Source: Biscogniauxia marginata (lineage: Eukaryota > Ascomycota > Sordariomycetes > Xylariales > Xylariaceae). Taken from it: 64,000 bases of DNA. The position numbers and the translations under genes were made by a program. Below, piece after piece: positions 12,328 to 24,870 of the stretch. A model generated the notes under the pieces. It was not told where the DNA came from, searched no databases, and worked only from the letters and a program-made list of their open reading frames with translations. The stretch spans positions 62,001 to 126,000 of the forward strand of contig MU404095.1 in NCBI GenBank assembly GCA_022695795.1. The letters run 5' to 3'. Positions within the stretch are counted from its first letter, which is position 1; each line of letters begins with the position of its first letter.

Positions 12328-13234
12328 ATGCCGCCGCCGTCCAAGCAGCGGAAAGTCGCCATCGTCGGCAGCCGTTCCGTGGGTAAGTCTCTTCCACCAC
12401 TGTCAACCACCGGCTACCCCGGCCCTCGCGAGCTTCCTCCTCGGGCAATGCGTAGGATCACGCTCGATCTGTTTGCTGACCTGCGATCGTCTGCAGGTAA
12501 ATCTTCCCTTGCGGTCCAGTTCGTCGATGGCCACTTCGTCGAAAGCTACTACCCCACGATCGAGAACACCTTCAGTAAAGTGATACGGTTCAAGGGTCAG
12601 GACTATGCGACCGAGATCGTCGACACGGCCGGCCAGGTACGGAGACCCATATCCACTCAATGATCTCTCCCCTCTTCCTTCTTGCCCACCTTGCTTGTTC
12701 AGAGCTTTCTTTCTGACGGGCGTGATGCTGGCACACGTATAGGATGAATACAGCATCCTAAACTCAAAGCATTTCATCGGCATCCATGGCTACATGCTGG
12801 TCTACTCGGTGTCGTCTCTCCCGTCGTTCGAGATGGTGCAGGTCATCCGAGAGAAAATCCTCAACCATTTGGTACGCTTGAACATTTCCCCTCGCCCCCC
12901 CCTAACCCCCACCTCAACTCTTTTGGTGGGTAATATTGTGTATAGACACGGAATCAAGGCAAGCAACTGACAAACCATCCGGTTACTCGTTTAGGGCACA
13001 GAATGGGTGCCCGTTGTGATTGTAGGCAACAAGAGCGACCTGCGGCCGGAGCAGCGGCAGGTCAGCCAGGAGGACGGCAAGAAGCTGTCGGAGAAGTTCA
13101 ACTGCGCGTGGACCGAGGCGAGTGCGCGCTACAACGAAAACGTCGGCAAGGCGTTCGAGCTCCTCATCGGCCAGATCGAGAAGTCGCAGAACCCCAACGA
13201 GGCGGCAAACGGTGGGAAGTGTGATATAATGTGA
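12328..13234 (+). CDS. RHEB-type Ras-family small GTPase
   Basis: Rheb homologues are membrane-anchored GTPases that act upstream of TORC1. Exons are 12328-12382, 12497-12636, 12743-12871 and 12995-13234, summing to 564 nt, or 187 residues. The P-loop is GSRSVGKS; the two serines after GKS match the Rheb class, which lacks the Gly12 of Ras. Switch I is SYYPTIENTF, switch II DTAGQDEYS, the base-binding motif NKSD, and EASA forms the G5 loop. The C-terminus CDIM is a CaaX farnesylation box. The first intron splits the Gly codon of the P-loop. Length and motif spacing match fungal Rhb1. Confidence 0.95.
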
Positions 13235-13980
13235 GAGAGATACCACCTTTATAGAGCAAGACACATTACCTGCAGAGGAAACAGACACATACACTCAATC
13301 ACACATACAAGGCGAGGGGTCGACTAGACCTGGACGGGGACGGGGACGAGGTAATGCGAGGGTCAGTAGGGATAGAGGTTCGCAGATCAGGCTACTGCTA
13401 CGGAGTTCTGCTTTCGTGCTGGCATATTTTCGTGTCTGCATTAAATTGATCGACTGCGTTGGATTCTACTGGGATAGAGGAGGTTTTGGTTTGGCGGTGA
13501 CGACATTGTATATATTGGTAGTGCTTTTAGACTGTGGCGTCAATTGGATTTGATTTAGACATGTCCTTCTCTTACAGTCTTCTCTCTCTTCAATTAACGA
13601 TATATCGGACTTCTATGTCATGTAATTGAGTGGTGATATAGGCGTGCTTTGAATATATCTCGGGGGGATTGTTCAAGTACACCGAGTGGATATCAGGTCT
13701 GTAGGTTAAGTTTAAGGTTGGCTTGGCATAGAGTTGAAGCTCGGCGGAATCTGAGGTACAGAATGCCTAAGGTGCCTATGCCTACAGGAGGTACCCCGCC
13801 ATCCGCGAAACCTTCCTATTTTTATTTTTATGCCCCGCCACGCCGATAGCCCCCAAGCACCCCACCAAATTTTGTCCTGTTTCTAGTCACGACCGCATAC
13901 GAAAGGAACATTAGACTGTTCACTTTTCCCCTTTCCTCCGCAAATCTCCCCTCCTACCGGTTTAGTTCTCCTTTGCGACC
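13235..13980. other. Intergenic between RHEB and seryl-tRNA synthetase
   Basis: RHEB 3' UTR and the synthetase promoter. A CT-rich leader (about 13921-13980) directly precedes the start codon, as is common upstream of fungal ATGs. No gene is seen. Confidence 0.5.
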
Positions 13981-16022
13981 ATGCTCGACATTCTCGATTT
14001 CATCGCCGAAAGGGGCGGCAACCCCGAGAAGATCAGGGAGTCCCAGCGCCGAAGATATGCCAATGTCGACATAGTGGACGAGATCATCAAGGATTGGGAA
14101 GACCACCGAAAAAGTCTGTCTCTTTTGCCCGGCACGAGTCTAGACGACGGGCCGCTGACATATGGATTGTAATTGTAGCAAACTATGCTGCCATGCAGAT
14201 CAATAGCAAGATGAACGAGCTGAACAAGCAGATCGGCGCCAAGAAGAAGGTTCGAATACATATCCTATCCCCCCCTCCCCTTCTGACTCACCCATGCGCA
14301 ACCCCCCCATATTCTGACTTGGGAGGGAAAATAGGCCAAGGAGAACGCCGACGACCTGATGCAGCAGAAGGCCGACTACGACAAGGAAAAGAAGGCCCTC
14401 CTCGAGTCGGCCGCCCAGAAAGACATCGCCCTGCAGGCCAAGGTCAGAACCGTCGGCAATATCGTCCATGACTCGGTCCCCGTCAGCGACAACGAGGACA
14501 ACAACGTCGTCCAGCGGACGTGGGCGCCCGAGGGCGTCACGGTCGAGAAGAAGGACGTGCTCTCGCACCACGAGGTCCTCCTCCGTCTAGACGGCTACGA
14601 CCCGGACCGCGGCGTAAAGGTGTGTTGTTATTGTTGTTACTGTCAAGCGTTTTCATATTATCTCATTACTCTGTCCCACCCGTCGGCTTGTCTCTAACGG
14701 CGGGGGGACAAAAAAATTTAGGTCGTCGGACACCGGGGTTACTTCCTGAAGCAGTGGGGCGTGTTCCTCAACCAGGCCCTGATCAACTACGGCTTGGAAT
14801 ATCTCAGCTCCAAGGGCTTCACTCCCCTCCAGACGCCCCAGTTCATGCTGAAGGACTATATGGGGAAGACTGCGCAGCTCGGTACGTGATTTTCGGAAAG
14901 AAAACATCTCTTTTGTTACTCCCCCCTTTCTTTTCCTTTTACCCTTTTTCACGGCTAGGCTCTGCGGGGACGGAGAAGGAGTCTACATTTGTTGGTTGTT
15001 GACCTCTTCTCACAGAACAGTTTGACGAGGAGCTATACAAGGTCGTCGACGGCGATCCCCAGAACGATAAGTACCTAATCGCCACCTCGGAACAGCCCAT
15101 CTCTGCTTTCCACGCCGACGAATGGATCCTGGCCAAGGATCTCCCTATCAAGTATGCTGGTTTCAGCACGTGTTACCGGCGAGAGGCTGGTAGCCATGGT
15201 CGCGATGCTGTAGGTTATTACCAAGCCACTCTCTTCCTGCAGCTTTACCAGGAAAAAGAAAACCCAGAATTTACTGACTCGTTATCTTTGTTTTTTTCCT
15301 CTCATAGTGGGGCATTTTCCGAGTTCACCAGTTCGAAAAGGTAGAGCAGTTTGTCCTCACCAACCCCGAGAAGTCGTGGGAGATGTTTGAGGAGATGTTT
15401 GCTACCTCGGAGGAGTTCTACAAGTCTCTCGGGCTGCCATATCAGGTGGTAGCGATCGTCTCCGGGGCGCTGAATAATGCAGCGGCGAAGAAGTTTGACT
15501 TGGAGGCGTGGTTCCCGTACCAAGGAGAGTACAAGGAGCTTGTATCATGCGTATGTCAAGAAGACATTTCAGTCATTCATGATTTTTACTAATTCTATAA
15601 TTATAGTCAAACTGTACCGACTACCAGAGCAGAGCACTAGAGATTAGATTTGGAACCAAGACGCAGACTGACGTCAAGAAGAAGTATGTGCACTGCTTGA
15701 ACTCGACATTGACGGCGACGGAGCGCGCGTTATGTTGTGTTCTAGAGAATTACCAGACAGAGGATGTAAGCTACCACAACCCGGAATTGCAAGCAGCCTC
15801 TGTCATACTAATATGTAATAACAGGGCCTCCGGGTACCAGAGCCGTTGCGCAAATACCTTCCGGGTGCGCCCGATTTCATCCCCTTCGCCAAGGAGTTGC
15901 CCAAGGACTCAACCTCTCAAAAGGCTAAGGCCAAGGCGGATAAGGGAGCGAAGCAGAAGGTGGCCACTGCGGGAGCGGCGGTCGCAGAAGCTGGGCAGAA
16001 GTTGAAGGATTTAGCCGTATAG
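13981..16022 (+). CDS. Seryl-tRNA synthetase, cytosolic
   Basis: This class II aminoacyl-tRNA synthetase charges tRNA-Ser. Eight coding exons: 13981-14113, 14179-14249, 14335-14619, 14722-14881, 15016-15209, 15308-15550, 15607-15765 and 15825-16022. They sum to 1443 nt, or 480 residues. The N-terminal coiled-coil arm (about residues 35-110) is Lys/Glu/Ala-rich and includes [17 protein letters not shown]. The catalytic core shows [14 protein letters not shown] and motif 2 ([20 protein letters not shown], split by an intron after DA). The motif 3 region follows ([20 protein letters not shown], then [11 protein letters not shown] and a Thr/Glu-rich helix). The C-terminal Lys/Ala-rich tail is typical of the eukaryotic cytosolic form. 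The first donor is GTCTGT, a weaker but phase-consistent site. Confidence 0.95.
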
Positions 16023-17267
16023 AGAGAAGGTGTGTGTGTTTTGGTAGCGGTAGATTTGCTTAGGATCTTCCCATGAGTTTCGATACAAATGAATGAGCTT
16101 ATGTCAACAAACGGCCAAGGTGTTAGCTAATAGACCGATACTCTCAGGGAGAGACATAATGAAGTCGAATACTCGGCCCTTCATGATTATTAGATGTGCT
16201 CGCTATTGGGCGGTTAATCAGGGCGACTATATTCTATAATGTGAAAACCGAGGGTGAATACATGTGCTAATTAATATAAATCCCAGATAGGAGGTAATGC
16301 AAGTAAAAAGAAATGAGTATACCCCGGCTTTATGCATGCATGTAAAGTCATGTGGTACCTACCTTAAAAGGGCGGTTTTAGGTGCTTTTAACCAGGATAG
16401 GGGATCAGGTGTGCGTCGTCACCGCTAAATTTACTGGATTATTGCAAGGCTCCTGATAGTGACCAAGTCTTCCCACTTCAAATGACCTACCCACATGCAA
16501 CAAACACATACAACAACAACACTATTGTTAGTATGTGCATACAGACCCATACCGTACCGTACGATAACAAGCCATCCAGACTCCGGCATCCCTTTACTTT
16601 TTACAGAGGCCCTCGTTTTAACGACTGTGTGCAGTATTCCGTGTCGTTAAGCTTTCTCGAGGATCGACATTGCAGGACAACGGCATTCCTCACAGCCAGC
16701 TTCAGATGCTTTCGGCATTACCTCAGCCACTGCTCCAGGTTGTATCGTACTACTCACCAGCCTGTCTTCTCACCCAATCGCCACAGCGGATGGACCGTAT
16801 GAGGTTCATCCCCAATTCCCCATAAGCGGATTGACATGACCAGAGAGCCCAACATCGTCGGAACTAGTGATTCGAGGAGATAGCCCCTTCACGTGTATTA
16901 TTCGCAGTCAGCATCGAGCCCAACTCTTCCCACTTTCCTTTCCATCTCTGCCAGGGGCAACCAGTCAACCAGACACACGGACGGTCGTCATTTACCACTG
17001 CGCCACCGTCCCGGGTGACTTCTCTGTGAATATCTTCGCCGGCAGACGCCATTACTTTTTCGGTAGTATTTAGCCCAAAAGAAGTGTAAGACAACTGCGC
17101 GCCGGGGGGAAGCACCATTAACTATTCTCCTCTCCCCCCCTTTCCCATTTCTCCTTCCGGAACCGTTGTTTTCTACAGGGGTGCTTTTTCTTTTTTTTTT
17201 AATCTACGTTCTACTGCATACATACAAGCAGGTACCAAATGCATTCCAGAGACACCGCCACAACACA
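16023..17267. other. Intergenic between synthetase and ZUFSP
   Basis: Holds the synthetase 3' UTR and the ZUFSP promoter. The open frame at 16482-16802 is His/Tyr/Arg-rich without a domain and is not called. Confidence 0.5.
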
Positions 17268-19548
17268 ATGTCTAATATTATAACCTGCCCGTTCTGCGGC
17301 TTCGAGACCGATGCCGAATACACCATCCTCCTTGTAAGTTTTATCTACAGCTCAAGCACCCCGCCGCCCCCTTTTTTATAGTACTAGTGCCTCCGCATAG
17401 CTTCGCAAGCACCCGGTTATTCATTTTATTTACGTTCTTTACTGCTATATTTCCCTTTCTTTTCTTCCGCGACGTACCATTCCCATCTCTCTCTAATCTT
17501 ACTTAGCACATGGAAACACAACATGCCGAGGGCAAGTCCCCCTTCGTCGCGGACCAGGATCAGGACTCCACTGAAGATACGGAGGCTGGGGTCGATCCGG
17601 ACGTGAGAAGCGACGGCGAGCAATTCGCGGAATGTCCCGTCGAGGGCTGCGAGGAGATCATCACCCTCGCTGAGCTAGACGACCACGTTGAATTTCATGC
17701 CGCCGAGGAGCCTGATACCCCCACCGCCCCGGCGTCGTACTGGCGCGACAACGAGGCTCGGAATCCCGACGAATACGTTTCTCCTTATATGCACAGCGGC
17801 AATGTCCCTTCTAGTAGCAGCAGTCCCCGGTCTAATCACGGACGCCCCCGGTCTAGTCATGAACGGGACAGCCAGCATGGCGCCATCGAGAAGTGGAAGA
17901 AGCTTATGAACATGCCGTCATCAAAGAGGAAGTCTCACGAGCCGCTCTCGACGCCAGGGGATGGGGCGCCTGTAAAGAAAAGGCTAGGTGTAAGTCGGAA
18001 TCCAGATCGGGCTTCCATTATGCGCCTTCTCTGTTTCACGGCTAGGTGTACTAACTAGCATTCTAGAAGGAGGAGCTGGGGAAGTACGCGCATGAGAACA
18101 AGATGCCAGACTGGTTGGTATCTATGCTTAAGAAGGGAAGATATGTAAGCGCAGAAGGTGTGTCAAGCGCGATTCCGTCCGGTGAAGATGGCCTGGATAG
18201 ATATTGAAGCTTACACATTACACGCCCAGGCATCATTCCGGTGCTCCAGCAGCTGCTGGAGCAGAATCCCTCGACACGGCACGCCTACCTCTGTCACCCG
18301 GCCGTCCAGCACATCTCAAAGCTACGTAGAGAAGGTATGTCATTTCGCTGCAAATTAAAATACACCACAATCTATGTTGATTTGTATTCTCTAATATCCT
18401 TTTAGGGGGCTTCTGCGGGTACCGAAACATCCAGATGCTTTCATCCTACATCGTCGGCGCCAGCGCGCCAGGTGCCGAGCTCTTTCATGGCAAGATTCCG
18501 AGCATATTCCGGATCCAGGACTACATCGAGAACGCATGGGACATGGGCATCAACCCGCAAGCCAGAATAGAAACTGGCGGGGTCAGAGGCACCCGCAAAT
18601 ATATCGGAACACCCGAGGTAATGTCTCACCCGTCCACGCTCCCTCATACTGGCGCGGTATGCATGTCAAGTCAGCAACACAAGTACTAACTCTTATCTAT
18701 ATTAGGCACAAGCTATGTTTCTCGGCCTTGGAATACCGTAAGTTTTCCAAATTCTAAAACCAGGTATCAACATCTACGCTAGGGACGCACTAACAGTGTA
18801 GCATAGATGCGATGCTCAGGGCTTCAAGACTCGCGATCCAATCGACGCTGAGATCATGCTCATCACATCTGTAGAAAGATATTTTGAGTCCGGCCGATAC
18901 AACCGACAGGACAAAGTGCGCTGCACATCGCTCCCGCCCATCTATTTCCAGCATCGTGGTAGGTAGACTAACCTCGCATCTCTCAACCCCTTTATCTGCC
19001 AAGACACCCGCCCCCTCCCCCCCATATTAGATGCAAACTCCGCGTTTCACAGTGCGAGCGATTACTAACCGGGCGAACGCCAATCCTTCCAGGCCACTCC
19101 CTCACGATTGTCGGGTTGGAGAAGCACGTCGACGGCACGACGGAGCTGCTCGTCTTCGACCCCATGTTCCACGACCCCGCGGGGATCACGCGGCTCATCG
19201 GGCGCCGGTTCGAGCACAAGTCGCCCGACAGCGCGCTGAAGCTGTACCGGCGCGGGAACAAGTACCTTAAGAAATATAACGAGTTCGAGACACTACGGTA
19301 TGCGCCTTTTTTTTTTTTTCCCTCTTTCTTTCCTGGGTTACCGATATTTCTCAAGAAATAATCTACTTTTAATCTTGGGGGAGGGGGGGGTTATGCTGTA
19401 TATAAGGGCTGTTCCCTTTCTATCTTGTATTATCTATTAGTCCCCCCTCCGTGTCTCTCTTCTCTCGCCCTCTTCTCTCCTTTGAACCTCCTAACTAGGC
19501 CAATCACTAACAAATCTCCATGCTTCTGTTTACAGACTGAAGACATAG
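17268..19548 (+). CDS. ZUFSP/ZUP1-like C78 peptidase, zinc-finger deubiquitinase
   Basis: Members of peptidase family C78 with N-terminal zinc fingers (ZUFSP, fission yeast Mug105) cleave ubiquitin chains, in animals preferring K63 linkages and acting in genome maintenance. Nine exons: 17268-17333, 17507-17989, 18067-18157, 18230-18334, 18406-18617, 18706-18737, 18807-18958, 19093-19297 and 19536-19548. They sum to 1359 nt, or 452 residues. N-terminal finger 1 is CPFCGF...HMETQH (intron between the Cys and His pairs). Finger 2 is ECPVEGCEE...HVEFH. A Ser/Pro/Arg linker follows. The catalytic Cys lies in GGFCGYRNIQML, the catalytic His in GHSLTIVG, and the acid in LLVFDPMF. The last exon carries 13 coding nt. 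The product is likely nuclear or cytosolic. Confidence 0.9.
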
Positions 19549-20525
19549 AGAAAGAAAAGAAAGAAAAAGAAATCTCGGGGACGGGCTTGATTTATTCCCC
19601 TTCCCTTCCTACCTTCTACTTTATCCCATGTCATAACCTCTTAGCGAAGTGAAAGGCGAAGTTAAGCTAGACGCTCTCGCGCATCAAGTTCGTAGCCGCC
19701 AGGCCTTCCTGTAGATTGACTGAACTATATGTTTACATATATATAAACTGTATGAGTGGACAGAAAAGCAGCATCACGCATGCGTAGCAGGGCATGGCAA
19801 GGGCATTTGGCATGGAAGAGCATGCATATATAGAGCGTTTTATTTTATGTCATTTTCCCTCTTGGAAGGGCGGAGGAAGTTGAGAGATCGATATAGAGAG
19901 GAAGGGAAGAAAGCTCCAGAGCAAATATTCTATTTTCCTGTCTTATTTTTAGTTTCTTTCTGCTACTGCTGCTGCTGCTGCTGCTATTCCTAAATGTGTA
20001 CGTGTATGTGTATATGTACGGTATCAGCGGCCTGTCCGCCCTCTTCTTTCTCGTAACATATTATTGATTGATTGAGTATGATGAGTGAGGGTAGGTTAGG
20101 TTAGTGTACGTAGGGTGTATTCTGCATTAGTTGGGTGTGCGGATGAGTGGTTGGGTGGATGAGAGAGAGAGATTGCCTGAGAAGAAAAATAGGAAAGAGG
20201 GAATTTACAGGGTTCTGGCTTGTGTTGTTCGGGTTGGTGAGACTTGGTTATAGGTAGAATATTATAAAGGTATTTTATGTGGTACGAGCCTTTTCTTTTC
20301 TTTTCTTTTTTCTTTTTTTGAGGGGTGTAGGTACTCTTTACTTTATTTTATATTTCCTCAATTACCGTCTACGTCATCTCAGAACTCCAAGTCTATCTTT
20401 CTATCTGTCTCTATTTCCTTCTCCTTTTCCCTCTCTTTTCTCGTTCTTGTTGTTGCTGTCTTCGTGTCTAATTCCTAGTTCTGGTTCTGGGGTTTTCCCT
20501 CGGACCCACTCCGACTCACCCACTC
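19549..20525. other. Convergent intergenic region (ZUFSP / ITPase 3' ends)
   Basis: Convergent 3' ends share about 1 kb of low-complexity, T/A- and CT-rich DNA. It includes a CTG tract and a direct GTAGGTTAGGTTAG run near 20090. No gene is seen. Confidence 0.5.
19963..19985. repeat. (CTG)n trinucleotide microsatellite
   Basis: Seven near-perfect CTG units in the noncoding region after ZUFSP. Confidence 0.85.
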
Positions 20526-21956
20526 TCACTCCTTCATGCCACCGCCCTCGATCCACGCACGCAGCTTCTCGAGAGCCTTGAAGCGGTGCGATATCTTGTT
20601 CTTCTCGACCTTGTCCATCTCGGCATATCTGGTTTTTTTATTATTAATATGTGATTGGTAAATATCTAGGCATGTTGACGTGTTTTTTGAATTGAGTAAG
20701 TAGGGATGGGATGGGAGGGAGGGACGGGAAAGTGAGAGATTTAGAGGAGCAGGAAATAGAAGAAGAGGGGGTGAGGAGGAAAGAAGAGAAGGTGAAGTAG
20801 CGAGGAAACGGGAGGGGGAGTGATAGGGGTAACTTACGTCTGACCTTCGTACTCGAAGATCGGGTCCCAGCCTATATAGATTAGACGTATTAGTATATAG
20901 AAAAACTGGGGGAGACAACCCATGCACGGCGCAATGAATGAATAGATATAAAAAGGGTGAGGATCGGCCAGGTAGCTAGGAGATCGGTGATATTTCATGT
21001 TTTTTTTATTAGACATACCAAATTGGGCCGGCCCGCGCGCCGGGACGATCTTGCCCTGTCATTTGAGATTGCGTATTAGTATCCTCGAGAATATATGGAT
21101 TCATGTATAGGATATTGGTAGATGACTTAGCGGTCTTCATATGTGGGATAGGGGAGTAAAAGGAGAATTGACTAATATAAAAGGGGGAGTAGGGGGTGAG
21201 GGTTTGATGTTCAGAGGAACAGAGCATAGTTGATGGCATAGAGTCCAAAGAGGGGAGAAAATAAACATACATCTGTCCGTCCCTGGAAGAGTAGAACATC
21301 ATGGCCGGGGCCCTTGGAGAACCCGAAGGTGGCGACGGCCTGGGCTGACTTGTCCTCGTACGCGGCGAGCAGGTTATTCAGGCCCTCGTGGCCGATCGAC
21401 TTCATGAACCATTTGCTATACGCCATCCTGTGTCAGTATTTATTTCCCTGCCTAGCCATTCATTATATCGTTTTCTTTAAGATTACCCCCATCTGTTTTA
21501 TATTCATTACTTCCCCTCCCACACCTCCTATTCTGCTATCCCATCACGGCCCCCAATGCTAGCCCCTTTACCAGCCCCTCACCACAGCATTCAAAATATA
21601 TTCTCGCACGACGGAATAATAAAATGTGTAAGAAAGAAACAGTGAAGGGAGGAGGGAGAGATTATATCCAAAGAAAAAAAAAAGGAAATTTACACCTACA
21701 TATAAGGACCCGGCAGACCCCCCAGCGCGTTGAAGCACAGGCAGGTATCCTCGACGAGGACGGGCCCGCCGACGAGGCCGGCGGCGACGCGGCACTTCTC
21801 GCGGGTGACGTCGTCGAGCTCGCCCTGGAGCTCGGGCAGGTCGAGCGGCTGGTTGCGCACCTCGATGCCGGCGGGCCCCTCCAGGATCGCCTTCACCTCG
21901 GCCAGCTTGTTGGCGTTGCCCGTGATGAAGTTGAGGACCGGCTTCGCTGACGCCAT
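20526..21956 (-). CDS. HAM1: Inosine triphosphate pyrophosphatase (HAM1/ITPA)
   Basis: It hydrolyses ITP, XTP and their deoxy forms to monophosphates, keeping deaminated purines out of nucleic acids. Exons on the minus strand are 21956-21700, 21415-21271, 21055-21019, 20871-20838 and 20628-20526. They sum to 576 nt, or 191 residues, in phase. Signatures in order: [16 protein letters not shown] (the substrate loop with the conserved Thr-Gly-Asn and Lys), [27 protein letters not shown] (acidic metal site), [22 protein letters not shown], then TYAEM and the end [14 protein letters not shown]. Two exons are shorter than 40 nt. The length is normal for the family. Confidence 0.95.
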
Positions 21957-22589
21957 TGTTTCGCTCTCCCCCGTTCTCGGCTTTACGTTGTGTGTGTATA
22001 TGTTATATGTTATATGATTAAGGAGTTTTTTTGGTGGATGTGGATGAGTTGAGTTGTTGCGTGGTAGATCGTGGATAAGGCGGTTGGTACTAAAATACTT
22101 TTGTATATAATTTTTTTTTCTCCTTCTTTAAATGAGTCTGGTTAAAATCGAGAATATTAAATGGAATATGAAATATGAACGGTTGCACACTTCAAGGATA
22201 TCCTTTCCGCCCTAGTTATACTAAATTCTCATACGCCATCAAATCTCTTAGTACCTAGATAGAGAATCTCCAAGCTTTTTCCCTCCACCAGCGTGACGTC
22301 TCGGAGTGCCTTAGGTAATGACACATCCGGTGATCTGCAACCGCCCGCTTTTATCGGCGTGCAGCGATGACGGGCCTAGCGGCGGCTATCGCCGGTGTGC
22401 CACTAGATATCGATACACTGTGCCAATGAATAACTACCTACTACTAAAGTTGGTGATAAATGTTAATTTTATAATTAAAATACAGCATTTTTCTTTTTAT
22501 TAATAATAATTGATATTTTAATAATTTAAACCTTATCGTCTTTAGTTGAAAAGGATATTTAACAGCCTTAAAATTGCAAGTTAATAACG
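21957..22589. other. ITPase promoter, then AT-rich spacer
   Basis: GT- and T-rich promoter sequence runs to about 22120. A short strip resembling TA-rich decayed DNA lies at 22440-22560. No gene is seen. Confidence 0.5.
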
Positions 22590-22868
22590 CGATATAAGAA
22601 TCCTCGAGTGTAACGTAGATGCTGACAGCTTCTTCGCGGAAAACTGCGCTCGCGGCTACATTCCGCAACTCGGCCACAACCTGGCGTTGGCAGCTTCGAG
22701 GTCAATATCCGCGATGACGATTCCTCGGGCACCACGTCTTGCGGACGCCAATGTATAAGTCCTGTCGATCCCGTTCGCTCTGAGGAGTGGTTGTACCCAT
22801 GTGGTGTCTGAATGATATCTTTCGTTAGTAGGACTGCATGGTAGATGTTCTACGACACGAACATACAT
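22590..22868 (-). pseudogene. Relic of a short-chain dehydrogenase/reductase (SDR)
   Basis: The minus strand reads GIDRTYTLASARRGARGIVI followed by ADIDLEAANA. This resembles the end of the Gly-rich NAD(P) loop and the beta2 Asp region of classical SDRs. The match then continues in another frame (VVAELRNVAASAVFREEAVS, then VTLEDS), so a one-base frameshift near 22680 is needed. The expected TGxxxGxG start is missing or mutated (Gly-Ile-Asp in place of Gly-Ile-Gly). No catalytic YxxxK segment follows; sequence left of 22590 is AT-rich. This is a fragment, not a working gene. Confidence 0.6.
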
Positions 22869-23465
22869 GGCGCCGTATTATTACTGTGACCTAGACTCGG
22901 CCCCGGAAGTAAGTGATCTCCGTTAAAGAACTCTGAAGACCTCGCATTTGCGTGATGGTAAGAAACGGGTGACGCCGTAATGTCCGGCAATGGCTACATG
23001 GCCCAGAGAATTGTCTACACTTTGGTGCTGTGTAAAAAATCCTCCGATACATAGCGGGGTCTATTATCTGCCCAAGTAAGCGCAGGTAAGACAGTTTAGG
23101 TGTTGTTTAGGTCTGGGTCCACTATGCTATTTGTCGGGATACTCATGCTGTAGCTGCAAGATAAGGCAGATATGATGAAGTCGCCAAATCTAGTATTCGG
23201 ATATATTGTACGAGGAACTAGTTATGCCTTAGAAGCCTTCTATAATTATCTGAGGAGGAGTTCAACATCTGAGTCTATGATAATTGGCTATTTCATATAA
23301 CGCAAGCTACGAATATCGAAATCCCATGGAGGCGTCGAATCAGCGATGCGAGGAACAGACTTGAAAAGATATAGACTTGAAGATTTGTAATGTGCCGTGT
23401 CATACCTGAACTGGTGAATCCTGCGGAACTAAAGTTCAAGTTCGATCATTGAGACTGAAATCACC

Positions 23466-24870
23466 ATGAGGAGCGGGAGCTTTCACGGCATCATCGTCGG
23501 CGCAGGCCCTGCTGGCCTCTATGTGACCAATTCGACGGAAAGCACAATTATTGAATATGTCGTCCTCAATTAGCAGCCAAACTGATACGCTAGCAAAACC
23601 CTTAATTGCTGGTTAAGATTAGTAGCTATTTTTTCACAGGGTCCTAATGTAAGACAGACACACAGACAGACACACATACGCATATAGACACAACAAGGGA
23701 ATAGACCCTCGATACTATCCATTGTGTTAATGTGTGTTGGTGCTTTCGTGCCCAGTGTCCCAACCATTATACAGACGTTCTTAGCACCTTGGACTAGTTA
23801 CTCGTTATATGACCGCAGACGGCTTAGCTCCTGGAATAATTTGAGTTGCACTAGAATGTTTATGTAGTGGCCACACCAATACATTAAAAGAAACATATTT
23901 CCAGTACTAATGGTCGCAGCATGTAAGTGAATCGCTTCTGAGACGACACGGAAGGAAAGCACGTCGTGAAAGTCTCCCTTTTACCCCTTTTTACCTTCCT
24001 CTCGACTTTACCTGATTTTATGGGTTTAACCCCCACAGATTCAATGAACTGACGGGCGAATCAGCCATGGCTACCACTTCCTACCAATGCTCCAGAGGGA
24101 TCTTATCAAAATTCTCTATTTAAGTTTAAAGGGCAAGGACACCAACGTTAAGTCAAGCGCCGAGGCTGCGGACATCGAGACACTCGCAGAAGGAGTCCGC
24201 GTCCACCTCAAATACGGCACCACTGTGAAAGGCACACTAGTCACTGGCACAGACAGTGTCCACAGTAAGACACGCAAGCTCATGTATAAGCTCGCCAAAG
24301 ACGCTGCTGAGGAGGCTATGGTCTCCAGCTTCTATCGTATTTTTGGCCAGGCATCTATGACGGACTTACCCATCGCATCCGAGGTTTTCTTCTAGTCTAG
24401 GGGCTTCGGTGCCGTCATCCAGTGCCTTGGAACACAGGAGGGCTTGCAGTTTGTCGCGCTGAAGCCGCTACCCAAGCCTTCGGCTGAACGTAGTAGATAT
24501 ACAAAGGAGGATGCAGACGACTTTTCCACGTCCATTGCAGACATTGCGATATACCTTGGCATTACCTTCGAGGATGCGTGGGCAAGAGCCAACAAAAATA
24601 TATCATGGTGAACCAGGAGGAGGGCTTCATGAGCCGCTGGCATTACGGCCGCATTGTCTTGATGGGCGACTTGGCGCACAAGAACACAAGTGTTAATGGC
24701 TTGGGCATGACGTGTTGGCTTGAACACAACCGCCGTGCCCGCGAACTCGCTGCAGAGCCTAGTGTCTGCCGCAGAACCAGAACCGCCTGTGGCTGCACTC
24801 AACAAGGCATTTGCTCTTTGTCAGAAAGAACGCAAGAGTGAAGTGAAGCCGATATGGAATGGCGGATATT
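23466..24870 (+). pseudogene. FAD-dependent monooxygenase pseudogene
   Basis: An aromatic-ring or polyketide-type flavoprotein monooxygenase (PF01494 family) in decay. The start MRSGSFHGIIVGAGPAGLY has the GxGxxG FAD loop but stops at 23571-23573. About 480 bp without match follow. The middle domain resumes near 24052 (HGYHFLPMLQRD, then GTLVTGTDSVHSKTRKLM, which carries the DG-like second FAD motif). A TAG stop is at 24393-24395, and the same frame continues (SRGFGAVIQCLG). It shifts frame near 24597 into RIVLMGDLAHKNTSVNGLGM (the GD motif that binds the flavin ribityl chain), and again near 24720 (AALNKAFALCQKERK). At least one internal deletion or insertion, one nonsense codon and two frameshifts are visible. 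Confidence 0.8.

Noticed and set aside
16482..16802. 106-codon plus-strand frame after the synthetase gene
   Set aside because: His/Tyr/Arg-rich translation without pattern; probably chance in intergenic DNA.
24393..24395. TAG in the FAD monooxygenase as a site rescued by mRNA editing
   Set aside because: The same gene has two frameshifts and a large gap, so one edited stop could not restore it.
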